This document shows positions 49,615 through 60,430 of a stretch of DNA of 64,000 nucleotides, piece by piece. The translations under genes and the position numbers were made by a program. Source of the stretch: Zarea fungicola (lineage: Eukaryota; Ascomycota; Sordariomycetes; Hypocreales; Cordycipitaceae). The number at the start of each line of letters is the position of its first letter. The stretch's first letter is position 1. Where the stretch lies: contig FWCC01000090.1 of assembly GCA_900169235.1 (NCBI GenBank), forward strand, positions 62,001 through 126,000. Reading direction: 5' to 3'. A model generated the notes under the pieces. The model saw only the letters and a list, made by a program, of their open reading frames with translations. It was not told the DNA's origin and searched no databases.

Positions 49615-50273
49615 TCACTGCATCCACTGCTGCTCTCCTTCCGCATACTGTCCAGGTGTAAAAATGTAGTTTGCTTGAAAATTTGGAGCTTGGTTTTGCA
49701 TCTGCCCATAATTGTTGATTGGGACAAAGGTGTCGTTGGCGATAGCTGGCAGTTGCTCCTGCAAACAAGTCGTGTTGAAAACACCTTCCGACGACATAGA
49801 TTGCCCATATGCATTATTGTAAATAGGCATTGGCAAATATTCAGTCTGATGCTGATCATACTGGATCTCTTCTGGGGCTGCAGCTGCATCTAGAGCTGTA
49901 GTTGCTTCTGTCGCTGCCCATGGGATGGTGTCCATTGGCTCAATTTTCAGTGTGGTAGTTGTGTCTTGTTCATTAGCCGATTTGTCCTCCGATTCCATCG
50001 AAACATCACCTAAAAATGTTCCACGTTAGATGAGAATTCAAAATGTTTGTACCTGTACTGACTCTTTTCGAAACTGTAAAGCAGAGTTTGGCAGTGTGCC
50101 TGTAGATCCTGCTCAGTTCTGCAGCGACGAACGGTGTACGACGCAATATGGACGTTGTTATCCCCGGAGTAAGAGATCAAAATTGTGTCTGCTGTCTCCT
50201 CAGAAACAGTCCAGACACCTCCTGGATACGGCTCGAGTTGTTTCAAGACCGATGCTGGCAAGGAGTTCTCCAT
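49615..50273 (-). CDS. Unrecognised gene of the MAT1-2 idiomorph, divergent to MAT1-2-1
   Basis: Exons on the minus strand are 50273-50063 and 50009-49615, giving 201 residues. The 53-nt intron (50010-50062) starts gtcagt, has a tctaac branch site and ends tttttag. I chose this donor because the nearby gtacaa would shift the frame into a stop. The first exon encodes a compact N-terminus (LPASVLKQLEPYPGGVWTVS); the second is acidic, Gln/Asn/Tyr-rich and probably disordered, ending EGEQQWMQ. There is no signal peptide, membrane segment or known DNA-binding motif. Its position and divergent orientation beside MAT1-2-1 resemble the accessory MAT1-2 gene described in Fusarium (MAT1-2-9, earlier MAT1-2-3), but I cannot confirm homology from sequence memory. 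Confidence 0.6.
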
Positions 50274-51162
50274 GGCTGTTGATTTGTCGTGATAGGTTTT
50301 CAACGCTGGAGAGAATTGTGATTGAAATTTTGGAGTTTGTGATTGTGGGTGCTAGAGAGTAAAGTTTCAATGAGGGAGAAACTTAGCAGCTGGCAGAACT
50401 TTTGTGAGCTCAGTGTGTCTCTCCGCTGCAGTGCATGCTTCTCACTTTTTCGCTTAATGCTGCGATTCCCTGAGTCCTTTTCTGGTGGGGTGTGTTTTAA
50501 GGCACGATGGTCACTTGGACGCGAGTTTAGCGCTATTGGCAGACCCTTAGCATGAAATCGTACCTACTGAGTAAAACGCTAGCAAAATATACAAACCTTG
50601 CCTAGTTGTAAATTCTTAATTGTAGCCTCGTACATTAAAAAAAATCTACCGAAGTGTCGGCCTGGCCATGGTCTTCAACTTGCTTCACGGAGGTGTTCAG
50701 TAATGTTCAGTAATGTCATTTCATGCCGTCGCCTGCATCACTTTTACTTCACAAATAAAATTCGAAATCAATTGAGCACATTCGAAGACTTTTGCCGCAC
50801 TTCATTTCTATATCACTTGCTTCTCACTTTCATCAAAAGCGTTGTATGATACACCAGCAAAAACAAACGGTGGCTCCGTCTTCGGGAGCCTATTGAGAGT
50901 GGCTGGGACTATTGAGGGGGTGCGCAGGTATCAAAGCCCCACCAAGGAACAGAACAACGCCTCCACAATTACTAGGCCCGCCCCCCTCACCACTTACAAC
51001 TTCACGGTATTTATTTTGCAGCTCTCGTCTCCTCAATTTTCTTCCTCAACTTTCTGCCATTTACCAAAGATTCTTTCCTCAGCATCCCTCTTTTCAAACA
51101 AGTGTTTCTCTGTCCTTCTTTTCAAATCAATCTGTCGCCCAAGACTCATCCCACTGTACACA
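50274..51162. promoter_or_regulatory. Divergent promoter between the two MAT1-2 genes
   Basis: These 889 bp separate the start codons of the minus-strand accessory gene and MAT1-2-1. The half next to MAT1-2-1 (about 50980-51160) is strongly pyrimidine-rich. A short direct repeat gttcagtaat occurs twice (50695-50716). No other coding signal is seen. Confidence 0.45.
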
Positions 51163-51993
51163 ATGGAGCATCTTCCCATGAATCGAACGCCACTCCAGGA
51201 TCAGGATCTGTGGAATATGCTCAGTGCTACCATCAACCCCTTCGTCAGAGTCATGACGATTCATGGCGTTATTTTTCGCACCCTGAGCCCCAGTTCCAAG
51301 AGCTTCATTGCTGAACAGTTCTTGTAAGAAATGTAATTCTCAACGTCCAGATCGTGTCTAACTTCAGCAGCAAACACGTTGAGGAGCCTTTGATGTATTG
51401 CCGCGATGGGTCTGGCCCAGACAGGTATTTTCTTGGAAATCCACGACACTTCCTGTCTACTGGAGGCACCGTTATTGCTGTTGGAGATCGCGACCCCATC
51501 TGGTTCATGCCGCTCGGTGGCATGCTGTCTCAAACCGCTACTGTGTGCTTGCCACCACTTCCCAACAATGTCAAGATTCCACGACCCCCAAATGCGTATA
51601 TACTGTACCGCAAGGATAGACACAGCATGGTGAAGAAAGCAGACCCCAAGTTGACAAACAATGAAGTTTGTAAGTTCATATCACCGGTCTTCACATGTGA
51701 CCTCGCTGACCATTTCAGCGCAAATCCTCGGACGGTCCTGGAATGCCGAACCTCAGGAGGTGCGACAACGCTACAAGAAAATGTCTGAAGACATCAAGAC
51801 AGCCCTCCTTGAGAGACATCCCCAGTACCAGTATCAACCTCGCAAATCAGTTGACAAAAAGAGACGAGCTCGACGACGCGCACAGGCCGGTGCTGCTGCT
51901 CAGGGCAGCGGATCTTCTTCATCCGCAAACTCGACACCGGAGAGCACTCCCTCAGGAAGCGAGTACTCAATGAGCCCCGAGTCCAGTGCTTAA
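51163..51993 (+). CDS. MAT1-2-1: Mating-type HMG-box transcription factor MAT1-2-1
   Basis: Exons 51163-51323, 51368-51669 and 51719-51993 give 245 residues. The MATA_HMG box at about 124-200 reads IPRPPNAYILYRKDRHSMV, TNNEVSQILGRSWN, VRQRYKKMSEDIK, then HPQYQYQPRKSVDKKRRARRR, a basic nuclear-localisation end. The second intron (51670-51718) splits the Ser codon of NNEV-S-QIL, the place where MAT1-2-1 genes across ascomycetes carry a conserved intron. The first intron is short and ends in a tandem acceptor (cagcag), so its end is 51367 or 51370, a one-codon difference. The protein controls mating identity, pheromone response and sexual development. Its N-terminal 120 residues are poorly conserved in the family. 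Location between SLA2 and APN2 confirms the call. Confidence 0.96.
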
Positions 51994-53566
51994 AGTTCCG
52001 CCTTGGAAATCGGTTCACTTCTCTCCACTATGGAAAACGTTGAACACCAAAGCAACTCCTACAACAATTTGCTCTTTATCACCAGCGCACTACACTAGAG
52101 AACAGCTCAGTGGCCTCACGGCCCAATGCGAACATGAAGAAACGATCACGGCAATGGCGCACGGAACTTGTTTTGTTACATTTGTTTTTGTTTTTGCTCC
52201 TCTTTTCCTTTTTCTACTATACATTCTGGCTACATAGGTTTCGATTCCCTTTCCAAGGGTTTTTCTTTCTTGTCTTGTTCTTTTTTTTTTTCTCCCCAGT
52301 GGAAAGGACTTTACCTCTCTGGAAGTTGCGCCTACAAAACGCAAAAGGATTTGGTATTTTTTTTTCGTCAACAAATTTGGTTTTTTGTTTTTTTGTTCTT
52401 CTTCTTCTCAGAATCTGGCTTTTTTTTTCTGATTTTTACCACTACTTGACAATGTGGCGGAGGGGGCAAAGACTCACAATGGCGGGGAGCTTGGGTGGTA
52501 TTGACTTGAACCTCACTTTTTCATGACGCACAAGGATCTCAATGGATAGCAACCCACACCCCCAGGGAAGAGTAGAATACGGCTTAAATGCACCTTGTCT
52601 TGTTTCAATGCTGAGTGATGAGCCATTGTCTAATATTGTTTGTTGCAACTAAACCTGTCAGCATGAGACTAGTTCTCACAGTGCGCATACCAATCCACCC
52701 AACAAAAAAGAATAACCAAGATCTTTTGTAGCGAGACCCAAATCTACAGGGCGCAATTTCAAACTTGTTCATCCTTGGCGGGATGTCGTGTCTGTATTTA
52801 TTATTAAAGAGCCTGCTGCCATTCACCACATTAGATAGAGGACAACCAGATTGATTGACAGGATTGCAAAGATGGCCAAGACAGACAGGGTAAACAGGTC
52901 AAAAGGATCAACACAGTCAGCAAGGTCAAAGACCTTTTCTAGCAATTACGAATGGCTTGGATCTTTTGGTGCTGTACGTGGGTAATTTCCATGGCTTGGA
53001 ATCAGCTCCAGAAAAATATGTCATGGGCTATAGCTAGGTCAGGGACTTTATTAACCTAATACAATAATAAGTGACCTGTTTCTGCAAAGAGCGACATGCA
53101 AAGGCTTGGCTTCTTTTACCATTGGCTTCTTTTACCATTGCGTTGACGAACCGGGGTCCTGGACATCTCTGTACCCCCATGTCTTGGCAATCCCCAGGGA
53201 AAGGGCAATCGACGGCGAGGCTCCAGCCTGCAATGACTCGTTGCGGTGGAAAGACAGTAAGCTATCTTACTCGCGGGTCTCGTTGGTTGCTGAACTGATC
53301 CGAACCCTTCGGTTTCCGCATCGCTGCGCACGCTCTTCGCAGGCACACATGTATTAAACCGACGGCCGCTTAACGGCTACCAAAATCCCAATTATGTAGA
53401 CGGTGGAGTCCGTAAAATATCGGCCATGGCGTAGTTGGCTGTATATCTCCGTTCTCGATCAATTATGAACAGACTCGGTGACTCGGTGTGAGTGACTCGG
53501 CGACTTGGTGACAGGCTCTCAAGTCATGTGTCACAATGCATCTGTAGGCTCGATAGTACTCCTGTC
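51994..53566. other. Intergenic region MAT1-2-1/APN2
   Basis: No gene is seen. Downstream of MAT1-2-1 lies a very T-rich tract (about 52160-52440), likely 3' UTR. A 16-bp tandem duplication (tggcttcttttaccat) occupies 53107-53138 and a gactcggt cluster lies at 53472-53505 close to the APN2 stop. The idiomorph border on this side should fall in this region. Confidence 0.5.
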
Positions 53567-55815
53567 TTACATGCTGCCTGACGATGCAGCGGTACCCCAG
53601 TCGCTGCTCCAGATGAACGTCGCGCATCGCCACTCCGTGTCTCGCTCCTTGTCGCCAGACGGTCCCAACGGACGCGGGCAAATGTAAAACGACCGCCCTA
53701 TAAATCGCGAAAACGATGTTAGACTAAACCGCAACGAGCTAAACGGTTGCCCAGCACGCCGGGGTCAGACAAAGAAAAAAGAAAACATACCACAGTTGAC
53801 CCCAGGTTTCTTTGTCACTAGGCTGATGCAGGGCTCATCGTGCTCGCATTTCGGTACCACCCGCTTGCCCAGCAGCTTGGACCATGACTCCTTGGCCTCA
53901 ATGGGGTCAAACACTCTTTCTGGAGAGATCGCCTTTGTTACGGTGGCATTCTGTGGCGTTGGGGGTGTCGCTGGCGCTGCCACTTTCATCGGCGACACCC
54001 CAGTCCGAGGTGGTGTCTGGAAATCTCGAGCGACTTGGCTGCCGCCAGTGGACATCAGACCTGTCTGTAATGCTACACCCTTGTTGGCGATATTTTTAGG
54101 CTTGAAGAATCCTTGCAGTGTTCTCTGTCCATTTGACGCCTTCGTCTTGGCCTCGGCGGAGCTTTTGCTCTTCTTGGTAGCTGGACCCCTCACGTCTGCA
54201 GGACCCTCAGAGTTTCTCTTGATCTGCGTGCCCGCCTCCAAGCTCGCAAGGCCAGGTGATGGCGTCAGTGTGGCCGGTGCGGCCTCTGCGTTCTTGAAAT
54301 AGTGTACGGGCTCTGCGCCACCTGCACTGGCCACCGCCGCCGCGGCCGAGATTGCGGAATTGTTGCCGCGTACTCCCACAGCTTCGACTTGCGTCAACGA
54401 TTCGTCTGTCTCCGGTGTTGTTATCTGCGAGGCAAATGTCTGTGAAGCCTTTCGTGTAAACATGTCCTTTATATTTCGCCGTCGGTCAAACTCTGGTATC
54501 AGTTTAGCGGACAAGGCCAATGCGTCCCGTTGCTCCCAGCTCCGCACCCGCTCTCCCGCCCGAAACATGCTGGCTGGGTTCATTACCTCGGCCAGTGTCA
54601 CCTCCTTGCCGTCCCGTGTCACAGTATCGCACATTGTTGCATATACAGGACAGTGGTCTGATCCCATTAGCCCTTCTTGGATGTTGGAGTCCACAAACCA
54701 GTCCTTTATGCCGTCGCTGCAAAGAATGTAATCGATTCGACTGCCGACATTTGCAGGCCGTGTATTTCTCTTTGTATCCCAGCATGTATGCATTCCCATT
54801 CGCGTAGGGTGGAAGCAGCGGCAAAGATCCCACAGCACTGGCTGCTGGCGGTCCTTATCTCGCTCGCCGATCAGTGTCCCTTCAAAGAGGAGCTGGTTGA
54901 GTATTCTTCGTGTAGGCATAGACTGCCATTCGTCCATGGTCATTCCCTCTTTTCGGAGGCCCTCTGCAATGTTGGAGCTATCCATTTCGCTGCGAATAAT
55001 GTTCAGGTCTCCGGTCAGGATAACCTGCTTTCCCGCAGCAATCAAGTTCCGTATGCGCGTATCCAATGCCTCGACAAAGCTTTGTCTAAATTCACTTCGA
55101 GATTCGTCACGATTGGCTGGACTGTAGACTCCGAAAAGCACAAAGGCTGGAAACTCCAAGATGACGCACCGTCCCTCGGAATCTAGCAGTGCTTCGTCAA
55201 TGTTTCCCGCAAGCTGGCTCAGAGCCGGGTACCCGCCGATCTGCTGATCCTTGGGCAAGTCACGGTACGCCGTAGTGCTCTTCGGCGGGCATAGTACTCC
55301 GAGAACGCCTTCTTCAGCGCGTATTGGCGCGCATGTCGCGTTCTTGGTATAAATGGCAACCCCAGAGTAGCCTACAACGTCAGCGACGAACTTTGCTTGG
55401 GGTGTGTTTGTGTACCTTTCTTATGCTGCGGTAAACTAAAATAGACATCCCACCCCGGCACGAGGACCATGTCATCCTGCAAGTCTTTGCGCTGAATTTT
55501 GGTCTCTTGCATGATGACAATGTCGGCTTCTAGAATGTCAAACATGGCCTGCAAAGTCAGTGGCTGGATGGATGGAGCTTTGGTTAAGAATTACCTTGAA
55601 AGTGCGATTTTCTCGCCATGGCTGATACCCAAAGGGATTCCTGAGAGAATTAGTTTATTTTTGGTAAACGGTGAACAGAGACAAACCTGATGCCATTGAC
55701 TGTGACAAGTTAGTTGCTGCGCAGGTACAGAGAACACGAGTGGATAAATGACGGAGAGTGCGACGGTAAATAATTCTTGATACGTACCATTCCAAGTTGT
55801 GATTCGGAAACCCAT
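53567..55815 (-). CDS. APN2: AP endonuclease Apn2 (ExoIII family)
   Basis: Six exons on the minus strand (55815-55788, 55699-55687, 55640-55595, 55548-55416, 55371-53791, 53697-53567) give 643 residues. Apn2 cleaves abasic sites and removes blocked 3' ends in nuclear base-excision repair. The catalytic domain covers about the first 370 residues: MGFRITTWNVNGIRNPFG, the metal-binding Glu in VIMQETK, GDLNIIRS, SRIDYILCSD and GSDHCPVYA. A PCNA-binding box QRTLQGFF starts near residue 489 in a disordered region. The C-terminus has a GRF zinc finger (CEHDEPC ... FYICPRPLGPSGDKERD ... WRCATFIWS). Exon 2 is a 13-nt micro-exon that supplies the VNGI residues. In ascomycetes APN2 marks the other border of the MAT locus; here its 3' end faces MAT1-2-1. 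Confidence 0.95.
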
Positions 55816-56269
55816 TTTGCATGATCCAGATAATTTCCAGGAATTTGACTGTACCTTTCAGAGAAATACTGCGGTGACACCTTCTCTGCTTCTTACCCAC
55901 CGCCACTGATGATCCTCGTATGCATCGGTGGCACAATGTTTCTGCTTGGCCGCGGGAACAGAATTGAATCTCAATCTTTTATTCGGATTGCATGTCATCT
56001 ATCAATTCTCCGTAATTTTCATATTTTTAGCAGGATTAAAACGGCGCATGGAGATGAGTTCGATTTGAAGGTTGCCCCACGATCGCGCCGCTGGTTGATG
56101 GAGCTGTGAATTCTAGCGCGGAACTCGCACGCGGTCACGTGCAATGATCGAAAGTTGGCGCCTAAATCTCAAGGCACCAATCTGCTTCTGGAGCCGAGCT
56201 TCATCGAAAATGGTCTGATGCTCCGAAACTGCACCTCTGCACCCGTCGTCATCAACAATCACCACCATC
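55816..56269. promoter_or_regulatory. Divergent promoter APN2/COX13
   Basis: The 454 bp between the start codons serve both genes. ggtCACGTGc lies at 56136-56141, the same core and left context as in the uS4/eL21 promoter. The part next to COX13 is rich in CA and CAT runs. Confidence 0.45.
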
Positions 56270-57017
56270 ATGTTTGCCACCCGACAGGCAATTCGCAACG
56301 CCCCGCGCTTCGCCGCTCAGGCTCGCGTTGGCGGCCAGCGCCGTCTCGCCAGCTCTGCCACCGAGAACGAGTTCATCAAGGAGCGCCAGCACATCAAGGA
56401 CCACGCCAAGGGCACCACCGGTATGTCGAGATTGGGACCCCGGAGGATGCGACGGAAGGGTCAATTGGATCTGGATAGTAGTACTAATGCCTTTTTAGAG
56501 CTGTGGAGGAAGATTTCTCTCTAGTAAGCCTTCCCGATGACGACCCAAGTCTGCCGAGCCGAAAATAGCCTCATGGAAGCAAGGCAACGACCATGCGGCG
56601 AATTGGCCAACAATGCATGCAATTCGCCGGAGAGCAGCACAGCTAACCATTCACAGTGGTGTCGCCCCTTGCGTCATTGCCGCCAGCGCCAACGCCTACT
56701 ACCTGTGGAACGATCACTGGGAGCACTGGAGCCACATGCCTGCTCTGGAGGAGCGCACCGAGTATGCTTACCAGAACATCCGCACCAAGAACTACCAGTG
56801 GGGTAACGGTGACCAGGTAAGATTCAATTGTGTTTGTCGACTGACTGAATTTCATGCTAACAAGTTGCCTAGACTCTTTTGTAAGTTTGCCCGAGGAGAC
56901 GGAGCTTTCCACGATGTTTTATCGACAACGAATGATATGAGCACCCAAGAACGATGCTAACAGGTGTACAGCTGGAACGAGAAGGTCAACTACCACAACA
57001 AGGACAAGGTCGCATAA
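56270..57017 (+). CDS. COX13: Cytochrome c oxidase subunit VIa (Cox13)
   Basis: Five exons (56270-56420, 56499-56523, 56657-56816, 56873-56880, 56972-57017) give 129 residues. The N-terminus is a mitochondrial targeting sequence (MFATRQAIRNAPRFAAQ, Arg-rich and amphipathic). The mature part has a single membrane segment (about YGVAPCVIAASANAYYLW) followed by the conserved WEHWSHMPALEERTEYAYQN, NIRTKNYQWGNGDQTLFWN and VNYHNKDKVA. It is a small regulatory subunit of inner-membrane complex IV, at the dimer interface. Exon 2 is 25 nt and exon 4 only 8 nt (ACTCTTTT, residues TLF), yet both are required to restore the conserved protein. It follows APN2 as in the usual MAT synteny. Confidence 0.93.
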
Positions 57018-57693
57018 ACGTTTGATGTAGGTGTAGCGCAGCGTATGGTGAATTGATAGAATATCCCGCCGGGATGCAATGTGTACTTATTCCCTATAGA
57101 GGAACTAAATCGAATTTCCTTTGTGGCAACACTGAACCGTGACGCATGCAAGTGATTCAGCAAACATTTCAAGTTGAAGTAATCGCTGTGACGACAGTTC
57201 TGAACGAGCTTGGTGTGAAAAGTTGGGATTAGAAGCGCATGAACCGAACAACTCAAGTCTTTTGGGTCAAAGATGCATCGTTAACTTGTAAAAGGAAATT
57301 AACCAACACATACAAGTCCAAAGAAAATGTGCTTCGTAGGTAATAAACGTGAGTTGCCAGCAACTGGTGATGTTGCTCTTAAGCAGGTGCCGAGGAATCG
57401 CCGGCGCAACTGCACCGAACGCGTCCACTGTGCCCCACGACGTGTCTACCGCCTCTCAACACCAAAGTGCATAAACCCTACAAAAGTAAAAATTCGGCCT
57501 TGTTTTATTCGAGACGGTATCGACGGCCTATTGATGTCGGGAGGAGTGTTGCTTTGATAATGGCACTCGTATGAGATTGTCAGCGTGTATGCAATGCAGC
57601 ATCGAGGCTCGGACAGTACACACAATACCGCACCTACCATTCAAGGCTTGGAAACTTGACCGCCACATATAATTTCAGAAAATCGGCCTCAGC
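57018..57693. other. Intergenic region COX13/APC5
   Basis: I see no gene in these 676 bp; they should hold the COX13 3' UTR and the APC5 promoter. No notable repeat is seen. Confidence 0.5.
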
Positions 57694-60150
57694 ATGGCTC
57701 GATACCTGAATCCGGCCAAGATTGGCCTGCTTGTTCTCATGCAACTGTATGTAGAAGAAGCCATCCCCAGCGACGCCATAGTCCCTGTCCTGTCCTTCAT
57801 CACCTCCCATACCATGGGCCATGAGGCCGGCGGCACAGCAACGACACAGGCAGCCCGCTGGGCCAGATCTGAGCGCACAGTCAGCCTCATCATCAGTATC
57901 AAGGATTTCGAGAAGCTGCTGGGAAGCTTTCCATTTGTCATGGGCATGCCCGGACGGAAACTATGGGACCAGTTCCTGACACGGCTTTGGGACATTAACT
58001 CTCTCGATGCCCTCAACGAGTTTTTCGAGAATCTGGAGCTATTGCTGGCAAAGACGAAAGAAGAACTTCGGAAGCTCAGCGAGGCGGGCGTGCCGGACAT
58101 GGAGGAGGGCATCCAGATTGCGCGCAACTCGCCCTTTGGCGTCTTCATCCGCCGCGCCATGGTCGAGTTTCAGCGGCTGCGGTTTCACGACAGTGCTGAG
58201 CTGTGGAAGGATTTTGTGCGGTACCGACAGCCGACTGCGCACCACCAGAAGCGGAAAAATCCAAACTTTAACCGGCTAGGCTTTGACAATGTGCTGTCGA
58301 CGGGCGCCGCCGAGGGCTGGAGCCCGGAGAGTGTGGCAGCACTCACGTCGGTTACGTATGACGACATGCTCACCAGTGACCATCTGGGGACAGTTGGCGT
58401 CAGTACTGATGATATCGAGCTTCTACTCGACTTTCAAATTGAGCAAATGCAAAGTAAGCTGCTCAAACCCACAACAAACAATGCAAATGCTGACAAGAGT
58501 AGAATACGGCAACAGAGTACCACAGGAGACGATGAACCAGTTTCAAGATCTCCTTCAAGCGAGCTTTCTAGTTCCGAGCTTAACACACTACCTGAGGTTA
58601 GTTGTCGCTCGCTGTCAAGCGTTACAGTGCGCTAACTTTGCAGCTTTCTGAATGCCTGGAGAGCAGGGGACTATCATTCTGCATTTGACCTACTACACCG
58701 TTATTTCGACTATACCATGCAATACCGAGACCGCCTGTTTTATCAATACGCGTTGATGAACTTGGCCGTTTTGCAGGCCGATTTTGGCTGCCACCGCGAT
58801 GCGGTTACTACCATGCTGGAAACAGTCACCACGGCGCGCGAGAACAGAGACATGACCTGCCTCAACTTTTCCTTGAACTGGCTCTTTCACTTTGGCCGAG
58901 CACATCCCAAGCTCGTCCGCGACCTCGAGTCAAACAGTCTGCTAGGAACGGGCAAAGAGAGCTTGGCCTATCTCCGCGTCAAAGCAAAGGAATCGGGCAT
59001 GGGTGCGTTGTGGAGTTCGGTCTTGCTGAGCGAGGCCAAGCTAGGCTTAATCAATGGCGAGAGCATTGCCACATCGGTCGAGTCTATTGTGCGCAGCTCG
59101 CATCTCATTGTTACGCGAAACATGAAGAACATGTTTGGTGCACAGCTATCGTTGTATGCGGCACTGTGGAGTCGACTGGGACTAACACATCTCACCACGG
59201 CGACCTGCGAGATATTCCTCCGCTGCCACAGCCAACACTCTGTATTTGACGACGAACTCAAGATCATCTGTCGTTTGGGGCTGATCCATGCCGAGCGTGG
59301 CAAATACAACGAGGGCCTGCAGCAACTTGAAGGACTCGACAGCAACTCTCTCCGCTCCTGGAAGCCGAGCCAATACTGGCACAAATACAGAGGCATCATC
59401 AAACTTGTCAAGGACTTGCACCACAACAATTTGGACGGTGCTCAGGAGCTTCTGGACCAGCTTCTTCAATCCAAGGCAGACGACCTTGAACCAGACATGG
59501 CATTTATGATTGATGCCCTACATATCGACTACCTGACCCGAAGAGGAGATTTGCAGGCCGCATTTGCAAAGGTAAATAACATGATTGAGGTGATCAAGGA
59601 TGAGAATAAGGACATTGCGATTCTCGTCAAGCTGCTACTCCTCAAGGTGTCTCTCCTGGACAAATGCGGTCGCACGCAGCGTGGCTTCTCGACAGCCATT
59701 CGCGCGGCCAACCTCGCCTGGCGAGCACGCCTGATCCCGCAGCTCTGGGAAGCCACGGGGGCGCTGGCCAACATTCTCGTGTCGCTGCGGGAATTCGAAG
59801 CGGCCATTGACGTGCTCAACGCGGCGCTGCCCCGGTCCCTGGAGTGCGAGATGCCAGCGCTGACGGCGCGGCTGTACTCGTATCTCGCCGACGCCAACAT
59901 GGGCATGGCGGGCGAGATGGAGGCCAAGTCGAGCCGGCGGAGCGAGTACATGACGCGGGCGCTGGTGGCGGTGCAGCACGCGTTTGACCACTGGTCGAGC
60001 GTCGAGGACATTCAGCAGCAGTGCGAGACGATGGCCAAGAGGGCCATGATTATGAAGCTGACGGGGGAGATGACGCTGGCGGCCGACTACGCGGCGGCGT
60101 ATGTGGCGTTGAGGAAGCATGCGGAAGCACTGAGTTTAGGGTCGGCTTGA
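57694..60150 (+). CDS. APC5: Anaphase-promoting complex subunit 5
   Basis: Exons 57694-58453, 58500-58596 and 58644-60150 give 787 residues. Apc5 is a scaffold subunit of the APC/C ubiquitin ligase that triggers anaphase and mitotic exit; it joins the TPR arm to the platform. The N-terminal part starts MARYLNPAKIGLLVLMQLYV and contains helical segments (ELWKDFVRYR, DDIELLLDFQIEQMQ). The join across both introns restores LTHYLSFLNAWRAGDYHSAF and RYFDYTMQYRDRLFYQYALM, which begin a series of TPR-like helical repeats reaching the C-terminus. The length is similar to other fungal Apc5 proteins. COX13-APC5 linkage is part of the conserved MAT flank. Confidence 0.9.
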
Positions 60151-60343
60151 TGGGGACTATTTTTTATGATGACATGGCATTGGTATGGGGAGTTTCTACG
60201 GCATATTGATTGCGACAATTGGCATTGAGGGAAAGGTTGGAGGGATTTTGGTATTTGTTGCTCTCCTGGTTTAAATGTACAGAATTAGATGGTTTTCAGA
60301 GGACGGTACGTGTCTATCCGCTGATGTAATAACCAGTACTCTT

Positions 60344-60364
60344 GACAATATATATATATATAAA
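60344..60364. repeat. TA microsatellite
   Basis: A short run of alternating TA (acaatatatatatatataaat) lies between the stop codons of APC5 and CIA30. It is a simple sequence without further signal. Confidence 0.7.
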
Positions 60365-60430
60365 TTGTCATCCTCCCAGTTCCATGCTTGTAAGATGTTA
60401 CAGTTTATTCATCCTCTGACAGTCCGTCCC

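Noticed and set aside
50010..50303. Unspliced reading of the accessory MAT gene ending in NVEHF.
   Set aside because: The stop lies inside a sequence with donor, branch site and tttttag acceptor; splicing yields a longer frame with the correct phase, so the unspliced form was not used.
51994..52526. Phe-rich open frames that look like membrane proteins.
   Set aside because: They come from T-rich sequence downstream of MAT1-2-1, which encodes Phe in any frame; no start or conservation pattern supports a gene.
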